Below the pieces are notes generated by a model. It made no database searches and had not been told where the DNA came from. It saw only the letters and a list, made by a program, of their open reading frames with translations. From an uncultured Veillonella sp. (GTDB lineage Bacteria; Bacillota; Negativicutes; Veillonellales; Veillonellaceae), in assembly GCA_900544365.1 (NCBI GenBank), contig UQVF01000001.1:92099-156098 (forward strand): DNA of 64,000 bases, read 5' to 3'. Shown in pieces: positions 1 through 7,747 of the stretch. A program made the position numbers and the translations under genes. Each line of letters starts with the position of its first letter. Positions within the stretch are counted from its first letter, which is position 1.

Positions 1-13
1 CATAGCAAGGATA

Positions 14-910
14 TCAATGGATAGTTTTTTTCGTAAGAGACGCATCTTTTATGATACGTCGAATCGTTTCTGGATGACATCCATACTGAGAGGCAATGTC
101 TGATACCGATAGTTGCTCTTTTTGGTGTAGGTCTTGTATAGCATAGGCGTGGTCACGAATACGACGGGCTTTTTGGTAGACTCCGTGACGGATTAAGAGG
201 TTACGAATAGTATGGTATTTAGTGTGATGCGCATTAGCAATGGCTTGTAAGGAGGAACCTTGTAAGTATTCAGAAACAACAGATGGCACAGAAATTTGCT
301 CTTTGTTACCACGCAATGTGATCCCTCGTTCTCGTAAGCGTGAGGCAATGGTCGATGGTTTGACTCCATATAGTTTGCCAATTTGGATGGTAGATAATTG
401 GTGTTGTGCATACAGTTGGCAAATATCATCAATAGGTAGATCAATGCGTTTGAGGCTGTTTCGTAGAGGAATACCGTGACGTTGTAGGATATGAATAATC
501 GTTGACGGAGCTACCTGTAGCTCTCGACTAATCATAGCAGCACTAGATCCTTCTGTATAGGTTTCTAGAATATATGTAATAGGTAATGATTTGATTGTAG
601 AACTAGGGTGAGGTTCTTTTATATGCCATTCATGTAGGCGGCTGTAGATAGTGCGAGGGGATACTTGAAAGTGTTTTGCAATGGATTTGATAGATGTACC
701 ACTTTCGTATAATTGGATCAGTTCCTCTTTAGGAATGAGGGGACTTCTGTTGTGAAAAGGAATCTGATATTCTCGTAGCCGTTGGCAGATGGTACTAGGG
801 CTGCAGTGTAATTGTGCGGCAATGGCATTGGTGGTCATGTGTTCTGTTACATATAGTTGATACAGTAATTCATAGGGAATGGGAATGATGAACTTTTTTT
901 GCTGGCTCAT
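14..910 (-). CDS. Protein made of six tandem helix-turn-helix units
   Basis: A 298-residue protein built almost wholly from about six repeats of 40-50 residues. Each has the form hydrophobic helix, then an I/A-A-x-x-x-x-V-x-x-x-T-I helix pair (S-P-S-T-I, S-P-R-T-I, A-P-S-T-I, K-P-S-T-I, K-Y-H-T-I, H-P-E-T-I), followed in the first units by R-L-R-E-like residues. This is the resolvase/Hin-type or sigma-region-4-like HTH fold. No catalytic domain, membrane segment or sensor domain is visible. The start at 910 is chosen because AGGAGG lies 6 bases upstream; an in-frame ATG 14 codons earlier has no such site. It is read leftward with no partner gene visible. Family knowledge supports DNA binding; the array suggests binding of a long or repeated DNA target, which is inference. 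No specific function is recognised. Confidence 0.75.
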   Translation of the reverse strand: MSQQKKFIIPIPYELLYQLYVTEHMTTNAIAAQLHCSPSTICQRLREYQIPFHNRSPLIPKEELIQLYESGTSIKSIAKHFQVSPRTIYSRLHEWHIKEPHPSSTIKSLPITYILETYTEGSSAAMISRELQVAPSTIIHILQRHGIPLRNSLKRIDLPIDDICQLYAQHQLSTIQIGKLYGVKPSTIASRLRERGITLRGNKEQISVPSVVSEYLQGSSLQAIANAHHTKYHTIRNLLIRHGVYQKARRIRDHAYAIQDLHQKEQLSVSDIASQYGCHPETIRRIIKDASLTKKTIH

Positions 911-1044
911 AAGATACCTCCTAGTGAAAGTTAGACTACTTTCAGTATGCATAGAACACTGTGAGATGTCTACTCACTGTTAGGAGGGTGTATGACTGGT
1001 AGGAAATTTTTTTCCATCTATGGAGGAAGAAGAGGACCATCGTG

Positions 1045-1050
1045 TATAAT
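1045..1050 (+). promoter_or_regulatory. Putative -10 box of the M50-like gene
   Basis: A perfect TATAAT lies 35 bases before the ATG at 1085. It falls downstream of the alternative upstream start at 992, which supports the shorter protein. No good -35 is visible. Confidence 0.4.
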
Positions 1051-1084
1051 AAAAAGAAGAGTTTTGATAATAGAAGGAGATATT

Positions 1085-1702
1085 ATGAAAGATATGATTC
1101 ATTATATTGCGATGCTACCTGCTATAGCTATCGCTATATCCATATTTAACTATGCCCAAGCGAAGATGGCTATCCGCTTGGGGGATACAACCCCTAGACA
1201 ATGGGGAAGGGATACAATCAATCCATTTGCTCATATTGATCTGCTAGGGATTTTGGTGATGCTTATTGCTAGCGTAGGTTGGAGTAAGCCGATACCCTTT
1301 TCGACCTATCATTTTAAAAACCCCCGCATTGCGATGATACAAATTGCCTTAGCTGGACTAGGTGCTAATATTTTAGTGGCGTTTCTAGCCTATGTAGGCA
1401 TGTCCATCGCTATGGAAGTCAGCACAGTAAGCACTGGTTTGCAAATGGTCATGTCCTATATTGTGACCTTGTGCATCGGCTTTGGCGTTTTCAATATGCT
1501 ACCAGTACCAGGCTTTATTGGATTTTATGTACTACTACAATATTTGCCATATGAGTGGCAGGAAAAATTATTAGGTGCTCAATTATGGTTTTTTATAGGT
1601 ATCCTAGTGCTGGGACAGTTTGGTTTCTTAGGGGCCATTATTAGACCTGTATTTGCAGTAATTTTAGAAGTATTTGAAAGTATTATTCAATTAATACTAT
1701 AA
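1085..1702 (+). CDS. Site-2 protease (M50) family membrane protein, catalytic motif lost
   Basis: A 205-residue polytopic membrane protein with the layout of the short M50 peptidases. The region after the first membrane segment ends in R-L-G-D and is followed by N-P-F-A-H-I-D-L-L-G and G-W-S-K-P-I-P, all family hallmarks. The HExxH zinc motif that should precede R-L-G-D reads F-N-Y-A-Q, so both histidines and the glutamate are gone. The later metal-binding P-x-x-D-G region reads P-G-F-I-G. It is therefore probably an inactive relative (seen directly; inactivity is inference). The start is set by AGAAGGAGA seven bases upstream of ATG 1085. It stands alone between a leftward gene and a secreted-protein gene. 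Confidence 0.75.
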   Translation: MKDMIHYIAMLPAIAIAISIFNYAQAKMAIRLGDTTPRQWGRDTINPFAHIDLLGILVMLIASVGWSKPIPFSTYHFKNPRIAMIQIALAGLGANILVAFLAYVGMSIAMEVSTVSTGLQMVMSYIVTLCIGFGVFNMLPVPGFIGFYVLLQYLPYEWQEKLLGAQLWFFIGILVLGQFGFLGAIIRPVFAVILEVFESIIQLIL

Positions 1703-1851
1703 TTTTTATATATGCGTTTTGTTAATATATAGATAAAATAAAAGGTCAGCTATAGAAAAAAGTCATAATTAAAAATATATATTGCTAGTGATTCTCATAA
1801 GATGTACAATGTAAGTGTTATAATATTATATTTCATAGGAGGGTATCCAAC

Positions 1852-2568
1852 ATGAAAAAAAGTAAGTTAGCAATTCTTGCATTAGCATTAGTAGGGGCGG
1901 TATCTGTGGGATCCAATGCATCAGCGCATGGTGTGTGGTTTGCAGAACGCATTGATCAACCAACATTGGTATTAGGAGAAGGCCCTGTAGATAACGCATA
2001 CGAACCATCCATGGTAAAAAGCTTTGAAGCATATGATGTAGCATATAATCCATTGGACATGAAAGTGATTCCTCATGAGCATAATGTAACAATTGAAAAA
2101 AATAAAATGTTAGGAACCACAGCAACTACATTTGACTATGGCTATTTTACAAAAGATAAAGATGGCAAAATGCATAAAGCTATGATGAAGGATGTGCCAA
2201 ATGCGGTGAAATCTACGCATGCTGTGAAATATAATGTAAACTATTGGAATGCAGCAGTAAAACCTGAACGTTTGAACATGCCAATTGAGATTGTTCCTAG
2301 CGTTAACCCATTGACATTACGTAAAGGCGATACTTACGAAATTCAAGTATTCAAAGATGGTATGCCCTATGCAAATGCTCCATTAATCAAAGACGTTATC
2401 AATGATTTGACTAATGAAAGTCAAGCTGATGCACAAGGTAAAGCAATGGTAACAGTGAGTGCTAATGGCTTAAACGTTGTGGGCGTAGAAGTAGCATTCC
2501 CAACAGAAACAAAAGGAGAACAAACAAAATACTTCTCTAGCTTATCCTTTACGATTCAACCAGAATAG
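1852..2568 (+). CDS. Secreted DUF4198-family protein (possible periplasmic metal-binding protein)
   Basis: A 238-residue protein with a clear signal peptide (M-K-K-S-K, a hydrophobic stretch, and a cut after A-S-A near residue 25). The mature form would begin H-G-V-W-F. An exposed N-terminal histidine followed by a beta-rich body with a terminal Ig-like part (G-D-T-Y-E-I-Q-V-F-K-D-G) is the pattern of DUF4198 proteins, some of which serve nickel/cobalt uptake. Scattered H, M and D residues would suit metal binding, but no ABC or TonB partner is adjacent. AGGAGG precedes the start. The long AT-rich leader (1703-1851) probably holds its promoter. Family call fairly sure; metal and role are inference. 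Confidence 0.7.
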   Translation: MKKSKLAILALALVGAVSVGSNASAHGVWFAERIDQPTLVLGEGPVDNAYEPSMVKSFEAYDVAYNPLDMKVIPHEHNVTIEKNKMLGTTATTFDYGYFTKDKDGKMHKAMMKDVPNAVKSTHAVKYNVNYWNAAVKPERLNMPIEIVPSVNPLTLRKGDTYEIQVFKDGMPYANAPLIKDVINDLTNESQADAQGKAMVTVSANGLNVVGVEVAFPTETKGEQTKYFSSLSFTIQPE

Positions 2569-2591
2569 GCTGGATCTTGTATCACTATGCA

Positions 2592-2735
2592 GCCTGTGGC
2601 GTTGCTAGCTGATGTAGATAAAGGGAAGAGCACGACATATTCCGACCCGAACTGATACAGTGGTTAGGTTTGCTCCGGAACATGTCGTGCTCTTCTTACG
2701 TTTGTGTGATTTTGTCAGAAAGAAACGCCACAGGC
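2592..2735. repeat. Palindromic element, copy A (with 12-bp terminal inverted repeats)
   Basis: Perfect 12-bp inverted repeats GCCTGTGGCGTT (2592-2603) and AACGCCACAGGC (2724-2735) enclose a second palindrome whose 19-base arms (2625-2643 and 2677-2695, one mismatch) surround a loop. The loop resembles those of the copies at 3770, 4316, 12883 and 63517. The arms differ in sequence between copies but always pair, while the loop is conserved. Confidence 0.7.
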
Positions 2736-2800
2736 TACTACTCGAGACGGCTTTCCTTTGGAGGGGCTCATCTCTTCCTGTTATGGGAGGAGGTGATACT

Positions 2801-2851
2801 ATGACGAAGTATGAAAACTTATTAGATAATGGCAATGTCTCTTGTACATGA
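2801..2851 (+). pseudogene. Decayed type I toxin peptide gene (third module)
   Basis: A 16-codon reading frame, MTKYENLLDNGNVSCT, opens with the same M-T-K-Y-E as the intact peptide at 4027. It follows the same leader, with CTCTTCC (2772-2778) facing GGAGGAG (2786-2792), but loses the hydrophobic stretch after six residues. The antisense promoter and terminator hairpin of the intact cassettes are not seen downstream. Read as a broken member of the family. Confidence 0.5.
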
Positions 2852-2908
2852 TATGTTTTTCTTGCTTAATTAAATAGCTTGTTTTCCCAAAAATATTTTA
2901 CACTAACA

Positions 2909-3628
2909 CTACGTAGCTTGTGGCGGCTCCTCTTTATCTTTCCAAAATAGTAAGGCTCCCATGGCATTGACTATGTAGAATATGTATTTACCAACGTTGG
3001 CGAAATTGCCTTGGGTGAAAGCTTTCAATAGTTGCACGATATTATAGATCATCCAGAACGGCCATTGTGTGTCTAATTTTAGAGCGTTGAAAAGGTTCGC
3101 AATGAGTGAGAAGGCAAATACGATGGTGGTTAGGATGGATAAAAAGTTCATATGACCGCCAAAACCTATGTAATTGGCAACGCCTGAAATAGTGAAAGCA
3201 ATGATGGTGATGATGCTAGCAACTAATCGTTTTTGCGAAGCATTCATTGTATTAGGAATGCCTTCGTGGGATGCTTCCCATTTTTTGATAGCAAAGGTAT
3301 AGATAATGAAAGTAACAGGATAGGTAATGATAGCTGCTTTATTTCCTAAAATAAAATCGATGGCGCCGGATAGAACAGTATTCACAATGCCAAGATAATT
3401 CCCCCATTTATTGAGCTGTCCTGTAAATCGTGTAGATAACATAGAAATGCCAACGTTGATAACAGAAATAAGACCAAACGGGACGAGAGCAGTCCAAGGC
3501 CCCCAATCTACAAATTTTTCGAGACGTGAGTTCAGGTAACCAGCAGAAATGGCAATCCCTACGACGAGAACGACACCGAGGACATCAAACCATTTAGAAG
3601 TAGCAAATTGTTTTAAATACTGTTTCAT
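2909..3628 (-). CDS. pnuC: PnuC-family nicotinamide riboside transporter
   Basis: A 239-residue membrane protein with about seven segments. The C-terminal half holds the family signature region W-P-F-W-M-I-Y-N-I-V-Q-L-L followed by Y-I-F-Y-I-V-N-A-M-G and a W near the end. PnuC carriers import nicotinamide riboside (or related vitamins) by facilitated diffusion for NAD synthesis. The start at 3628 has AGAAAGGAT ahead; an in-frame ATG 28 codons upstream lacks one. The gene runs leftward, and no nadR kinase is beside it. It lies about 1 kb from the SIR2 NADase gene, but a repeat module separates them and any link is speculation. The substrate could be another B-vitamin such as riboflavin or thiamine. 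Confidence 0.8.
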   Translation of the reverse strand: MKQYLKQFATSKWFDVLGVVLVVGIAISAGYLNSRLEKFVDWGPWTALVPFGLISVINVGISMLSTRFTGQLNKWGNYLGIVNTVLSGAIDFILGNKAAIITYPVTFIIYTFAIKKWEASHEGIPNTMNASQKRLVASIITIIAFTISGVANYIGFGGHMNFLSILTTIVFAFSLIANLFNALKLDTQWPFWMIYNIVQLLKAFTQGNFANVGKYIFYIVNAMGALLFWKDKEEPPQAT

Positions 3629-3769
3629 AAAGGTATCCTTTCTATGAGAATATAAACTTTGATGAATATGCTCATATATAGCAAATATGATTTCTACTAT
3701 ATGTTTAATCATAACACAATTAGAAGGAATATCTCAAATAATGGTGGTAACTGAATAGGATAAAGAGAA

Positions 3770-3832
3770 GCCCATGGCATACTCCTTCTCAAACGGTATT
3801 GCATAATGTTTGTTCAGGAGTACACCATGGGC
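3770..3832. repeat. Palindromic element, copy B
   Basis: Arms 3770-3786 and 3816-3832 (GCCCATGG...ATACTCCT pairing with AGGAGTA...CCATGGGC) enclose the loop CTCAAACGGTATT...AATGTTTGTTC. The outer flanks match the other copies: GATAAAG ahead, then GGGTTTGGGTGATTTA and GCCACAAAGG (3869-3878) after. Confidence 0.7.
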
Positions 3833-3865
3833 ATTTTGGGTTTGGGTGATTTAACTAGTAAGGAC

Positions 3866-3902
3866 CGCCACAAAGGTTGCTACGCATAACTGCGTTCCTA
3901 TA
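3866..3902. repeat. 37-base block shared with 13048-13084
   Basis: This stretch, containing GCCACAAAGGTTGCTACGC and ACTGCGTTCCT, recurs almost unchanged at 13048-13084. In both places it sits between a palindromic element and a toxin cassette, showing that element and cassette travel or duplicated as one module. Confidence 0.65.
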
Positions 3903-3952
3903 TAGAATTGCAAATTATTACCAAAATATAAACGATTTGCCAAATTTTGTGG

Positions 3953-3958
3953 TATAAT
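3953..3958 (+). promoter_or_regulatory. Extended -10 promoter of left toxin mRNA
   Basis: TGG then TATAAT gives an extended -10. The start of transcription would be near 3965, about 60 bases ahead of the toxin ATG. The equivalent right copy is at 13130. Confidence 0.55.
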
Positions 3959-3985
3959 AAGAGCATAGAAGGGCCTCTAACGTAA

Positions 3986-4018
3986 GTTAGGCTCATCTCT
4001 TCCTACTATGGGAGGAGG
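3986..4018 (+). promoter_or_regulatory. Toxin leader with masked ribosome-binding site
   Basis: CTCTTCC (3997-4003) can pair over seven positions with GGAGGAG (4011-4017), which contains the Shine-Dalgarno site, leaving a seven-base loop. The 14-base string at 3986-3999 (GTTAGGCTCATCTC) recurs inverted at 4181-4194. The leader's GTTAGGCT can also pair with the AAGCCTAAC of the terminator. All three modules keep the hairpin, so translation is probably gated by structure, as in known type I toxin mRNAs. Confidence 0.55.
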
Positions 4019-4026
4019 TGGTTGTT

Positions 4027-4104
4027 ATGACTAAGTACGAAAAAATCTCTTTGATGATTTCTCTTGCTAGTTTAGCAATTCAACTCATTGATCTATTGAA
4101 ATAG
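4027..4104 (+). CDS. Type I toxin-like small hydrophobic peptide (holin-like toxin family)
   Basis: A 25-residue peptide starting MTKYEKISLMIS and continuing as one hydrophobic helix (A-S-L-A-I-Q-L-I-D-L-L-K). The M-x-x-Y-E-x-I-S-L-M-I-S opening is typical of the putative holin-like toxins of Firmicutes, short membrane peptides held silent by an antisense RNA. Support comes from a strong GGAGGAGG site, its own extended -10 promoter (3953), a following bidirectional terminator hairpin (4114-4163) and a convergent promoter on the other strand (4234-4239). A second cassette lies at 13201 and a ruin at 2801. Toxicity is inference from family and layout. Confidence 0.65.
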   Translation: MTKYEKISLMISLASLAIQLIDLLK

Positions 4105-4108
4105 ACGA

Positions 4109-4228
4109 TGAAAAAGCCTAACGTTACCAATAAGTGTTCGCAGCACTTATATACGTTAGGCTTATCATTTTTTGACATTTGAGATGAGCCTAACGCTAAC
4201 TATACGTTGATGGCTCTTCTTGTTTATG
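4109..4228 (-). ncRNA. Predicted antisense antitoxin RNA, left cassette
   Basis: On the minus strand TGC-TACAAT (-10 at 4239-4234) forms an extended -10. Transcription from about 4227 would run leftward and stop at the hairpin AAGCCTAACGT/ACGTTAGGCTT (4114-4124 and 4153-4163), which has a T-run in this direction too. The roughly 115-base RNA would overlap the 3' end of the toxin mRNA. Predicted from sequence only. Confidence 0.5.
4114..4173. terminator. Bidirectional terminator of the left toxin cassette
   Basis: An 11-bp outer stem (4114-4124 / 4153-4163) with an inner ATAAGTG/CACTTAT stem, followed by six Ts at 4168-4173 on plus and preceded by five As at 4111-4115, so it can end transcripts from both sides. 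Confidence 0.65.
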
Positions 4229-4315
4229 TCTATATTGTAGCATAGTTCCAGAAAAAATACTACTTATTTCGCTATGACATATCGTAGTGTTCTGATGGTA
4301 TGATATAAGTGAAAG

Positions 4316-4385
4316 AAAACGAGCAACATATTCCTTCTCAAACTGATTCTACAGTAGGTTTGTTCAGGAACATGTTGCTCGTTTT
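4316..4385. repeat. Palindromic element, copy C
   Basis: Twenty-base arms AAAACGAGCAACATATTCCT (4316-4335) and its near-perfect complement (4366-4385, one mismatch) enclose TCTCAAACTG...ACAGTAGGTTTGTTC. A-rich and T-rich ends make it a plausible bidirectional terminator. The arms match those of copy E at 63517. It directly precedes the SIR2-HerA promoter region. Confidence 0.7.
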
Positions 4386-4474
4386 AGCGTTTGAGTGATA
4401 TAGCAAACATGAACGCTACGAGGTATCTACTAGTCAGATGTGATTGTATTTTAAAGAGTGAAAATGTATCGTGG

Positions 4475-4480
4475 TATAAT
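4475..4480 (+). promoter_or_regulatory. Extended -10 promoter candidate for SIR2-HerA
   Basis: TGG-TATAAT, 165 bases ahead of the SIR2 start. The long AT-rich leader 4487-4645 shows no other feature. Confidence 0.4.
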
Positions 4481-4645
4481 AGTATTAAGAATTAGTTGGA
4501 TGCAGATAAAAGCTATATAAATAATAATTTTAATGAAGAGTTATAGTAATTGGTATTAAGGCGGTATGGCTCATTTCAATTAATATATATATTGATTTAT
4601 TGAGTTTGTATAAAAAATAAGCGTATTGATAGAGGGAGAGAACTC

Positions 4646-5806
4646 ATGACATCTGATGAATTAGACAGAATAATAAGAGGAAAAAATATTAATTTTTTGA
4701 TTGGTTCGGGTGCTAGTGTAGGGGTTTATAAAACATTATCTTTTGGAGAGAAGTATCCTACATTTGAAGAGTTGGTATGTCATAAAGAACTTACTGATGA
4801 TGCCAGAATAATCCTTTATATGTATTATTTTCTTGAAATAATAGAGCCTATGAATGAATTGAATATTAATGAATTAGATAATGAAGAAGAGAAGTCTGTA
4901 TGTGAAAATTATTATAAATTAGTGCAGACTTTGTACGAATATTTGCAAGCTGAAAGTAACGAAAGACCCAAACGAATAAATATATTTACAACTAATTATG
5001 ATTTACTTTTCGAGAAAACATTTGATTCTTTCGTAAAAGATAATCCTTTGATATATTTCAACGATGGGTCTAGAGGTGTATTTACTAGATATATCAATAA
5101 TAAAAACTTTTATTTAAATATTACGCACAGTGGATATAATGATACTTATAGAAAAGAAGTTCCAACAATCAATTTATTTAAAATGCATGGATCTATTTCC
5201 TGGAATATAGAAGAAAATAATATAATTGTTAAAGAGGATAATGACCTTATAAAAACAGTGAAAACAGGGATAGAGGAGTGTCTGATTAATAAAGAAGAAG
5301 TTGATGATATAGTTAATATAGTTAATAAATCTAAAAATCAAAATATTGAAGACTTTATCAAGAAGCTTAATGATAAAGTAAATGACTTTCTTAATGATGA
5401 TGTCTTAGGGAACTTTTCTAGTGAAGCTTCAGATAGGTTTTATAATGAATACTTAAAGCTACCAATAATTAATCCAGATAAATATAAATTTTTTGAAACC
5501 ATTTCTGAACAGCATTATTACCAACTAATAAGATCCTTTAGTTATGAGTTAGAGAAAAAACAGGCAGTACTTATAGTATTTGGGTTTTCATTTGCTGATG
5601 AACATATAAAAGATATTTTTGAGAGATCTCTCTTAAATCCTGAATTGCAAGTTATTATAATATCCTATTCAAAAAAAGGACAAGATAAGTTAAAACAAAC
5701 TTTCGGAGGATACAAAAACATAATATTTTTACCAGAAGAAAAACAAAAAATAAATGGCAATTTTTCATATTTGTTGAGCTTATTGGGTGGAGATAATGGC
5801 AAATAA
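4646..5806 (+). CDS. SIR2-family NADase effector of a SIR2-HerA defence pair
   Basis: A 386-residue SIR2-like protein. The NAD-binding G-S-G-A-S is at 20-24, T-T-N-Y-D at 115-119, and M-H-G-S with the catalytic-type histidine at 181. A C-terminal F-G-F-S-F-A-D-E-H element matches the late Rossmann part of SIR2 defence proteins. In characterised SIR2-HerA systems the SIR2 subunits assemble with the HerA hexamer and destroy NAD when phage infects. Here the next gene, overlapping by 11 bases, encodes HerA, so the pair is almost certainly one system. The gene is markedly richer in A/T than the surrounding chromosome, suggesting transfer. Start at ATG 4646 with AGGGAGAG ahead. Activity is inferred from family and context. 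Confidence 0.88.
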   Translation: MTSDELDRIIRGKNINFLIGSGASVGVYKTLSFGEKYPTFEELVCHKELTDDARIILYMYYFLEIIEPMNELNINELDNEEEKSVCENYYKLVQTLYEYLQAESNERPKRINIFTTNYDLLFEKTFDSFVKDNPLIYFNDGSRGVFTRYINNKNFYLNITHSGYNDTYRKEVPTINLFKMHGSISWNIEENNIIVKEDNDLIKTVKTGIEECLINKEEVDDIVNIVNKSKNQNIEDFIKKLNDKVNDFLNDDVLGNFSSEASDRFYNEYLKLPIINPDKYKFFETISEQHYYQLIRSFSYELEKKQAVLIVFGFSFADEHIKDIFERSLLNPELQVIIISYSKKGQDKLKQTFGGYKNIIFLPEEKQKINGNFSYLLSLLGGDNGK

Positions 5807-7676
5807 TTATGTAGTAGGCAATGTGGTATCCATAGAAGGAATGAGAATAAACATATTGATGAATGAGCATTCTAATTTAGAATCATTTCATCATGATGGC
5901 GTGTTTTATGATGGTGTTTCTATTGGTAGTTATATTGGAATAATTAGAGGTAGTCATAAAATTATTGGTAGGATAGAAAAAGAGTTTCTTGAAGATATTG
6001 ATAAAGAACCGTATAACCATCAATTTTTAAGGGAAAGATTTAGACGCAATATCGAAGTGAGTTTAATTGGTGATATGTATAAAGGAAAATTTGAGTATGG
6101 TATAAAAAGGTTTCCTATGATTTTTAATGAAGTAGTTTTATTGAGTGACAATGAAATTAAAAGCATCTTACAAAGAAATTCATCTGCTATAAAATATAAA
6201 CTACTTTTAGGAAAAAGTGTTACTAATGATATACCTATGGAGTTATCTGGAGAAAATTTATTTAATACACATATAGGGATTTTTGGCAATACTGGTAGTG
6301 GAAAGTCAAATACATTAACCAAATTATATACAGAATTATTTAACCTAGAAGACAAAGAGGTTTGTAGGGATTTTAATAATAAAAGTAAATTTATTATCAT
6401 TGATTTTAATGGTGAATATGTTAGAGAAGGAGTTTTACATAAGGAGAAGAAGACTCTAGAATTATCGACTAGAAAGAATATTAAAGACAATGGTAATAAG
6501 TTGCCATTAGAGAAAAATGTGTTTTGGGATATTGAAACGCTTTCTATTTTATATTCTGCAACAGAGAAGACACAAAAACCATTTTTAGCAGGAGCAGTGA
6601 AACGCTATATTAAAGATGGTCAGCTAGAGATTACATCTGATAGAATAATAGAACGTATAGGAGAATCATTTTATAATATATTTAAACAAAATAATAATAA
6701 GGAAATGTTAAATTTACTTCACAAATCATTGGAAGTTATCGATTCTAAGGTGAAGCGTGAATGTGAAAGGAACTATGAAAAGATAAGTGACAGTCAGACC
6801 TGGTTACAGGCTAAATGGCATTCAAAAAGTAATACATATTATCTTGATAGTTTATATATGAATGAAGTTGATGATAAAGAGATTCGAGAAAAAAGCACGG
6901 AATTAGAAAATGTGTTGAAAGTAGATATAATTAAGAATTGTATCGATCATTTAACTGTAACAGAGAAATTAAAGATAATAGTAAACTTACATTTAATATA
7001 TTGTTTGGCATATGGTCGAGTTAATTTTGAACATATTAATCCATTAATACAAAGGATAATTGCCAGATCTAGTTTTATAGAAAAAACCATTTATGTTTGT
7101 GATGAAGAGAAACCGTGGTCATTAGTGAATGTTATTTCTCTTAGGAATTGTAACTTAGAGGCGAAAAAAATGTTACCTCTTTTAATTGCTAAACAGTTAT
7201 ATAATCGTCATAAAGAAGAAAGTTCTGAAGACAATAATATTAATTCTACAATTCACTTAATTATAGATGAGGCACATAATGTTTTATCTCTACAATCTAC
7301 AAGAGAAGAAGAATTTTGGAAGGATTATAGGCTAGAGGTATTTGAGGAGATTATAAAGGAAGGAAGAAAGTTTGGTTTTTATATTACCTTAGCAAGTCAA
7401 CGACCTTATGATATTTCTCCTACAATTATTTCACAAGTTCATAATTATTTTATTCATAGGTTAGTGAATGATCAAGATTTAAAGATGATAGGAAATACGA
7501 TTAATTCTTTAGATAGTGTATCAAAGCAACAAATACCTAATCTTGCTCCAGGTCAATGTATAATTACTGGAACTAGCTTTGATATGCCGTTGCTCGTTCA
7601 AGTGGATAAATTATCTAAAGAAAAATCACCATCCAGTGATAACGCAAATTTAATAAAATTATGGTCAAATGTATAG
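5796..7676 (+). CDS. herA: HerA-family hexameric ATPase (SIR2-HerA system)
   Basis: A 626-residue HerA/FtsK-type ATPase. An N-terminal HAS-barrel-like part (V-G-N-V-V-S-I-E-G) is followed by Walker A G-N-T-G-S-G-K-S-N near 164-172, Walker B I-I-D-E-A-H-N near 488-494 and the A-S-Q-R-P-Y-D-I-S motif typical of HerA. In defence pairs HerA forms the ring that carries and controls the SIR2 effector. ATG 5796 is used because GGTGG lies just before it inside the end of the SIR2 gene; a GTG at 5787 has no ribosome site. The 11-base overlap implies translational coupling. The gene is AT-rich like its partner. No NurA nuclease is adjacent, which argues against the archaeal-style end-resection role. 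Confidence 0.88.
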   Translation: MANNYVVGNVVSIEGMRINILMNEHSNLESFHHDGVFYDGVSIGSYIGIIRGSHKIIGRIEKEFLEDIDKEPYNHQFLRERFRRNIEVSLIGDMYKGKFEYGIKRFPMIFNEVVLLSDNEIKSILQRNSSAIKYKLLLGKSVTNDIPMELSGENLFNTHIGIFGNTGSGKSNTLTKLYTELFNLEDKEVCRDFNNKSKFIIIDFNGEYVREGVLHKEKKTLELSTRKNIKDNGNKLPLEKNVFWDIETLSILYSATEKTQKPFLAGAVKRYIKDGQLEITSDRIIERIGESFYNIFKQNNNKEMLNLLHKSLEVIDSKVKRECERNYEKISDSQTWLQAKWHSKSNTYYLDSLYMNEVDDKEIREKSTELENVLKVDIIKNCIDHLTVTEKLKIIVNLHLIYCLAYGRVNFEHINPLIQRIIARSSFIEKTIYVCDEEKPWSLVNVISLRNCNLEAKKMLPLLIAKQLYNRHKEESSEDNNINSTIHLIIDEAHNVLSLQSTREEEFWKDYRLEVFEEIIKEGRKFGFYITLASQRPYDISPTIISQVHNYFIHRLVNDQDLKMIGNTINSLDSVSKQQIPNLAPGQCIITGTSFDMPLLVQVDKLSKEKSPSSDNANLIKLWSNV

Positions 7677-7747
7677 ATAAACTAGTTGAATGTGTTTTTA
7701 TAATATAAGAGACTAATTCATTTTAATATCTAAATAGGAGTTTTCTA

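Noticed and set aside
992..1084. Longer N-terminus for the M50-like protein
   Set aside because: A TATAAT lies inside this stretch and the better ribosome site is at 1085.
1790..1830. Fur box ahead of the DUF4198 gene
   Set aside because: GTGATTCTCATAAG resembles only half a Fur/PerR site; not enough to call.
2660..2851. A 63-codon frame reading through palindromic element A into the toxin remnant
   Set aside because: Its first half is the palindrome arm and has no ribosome site; only the last 16 codons match a gene family.
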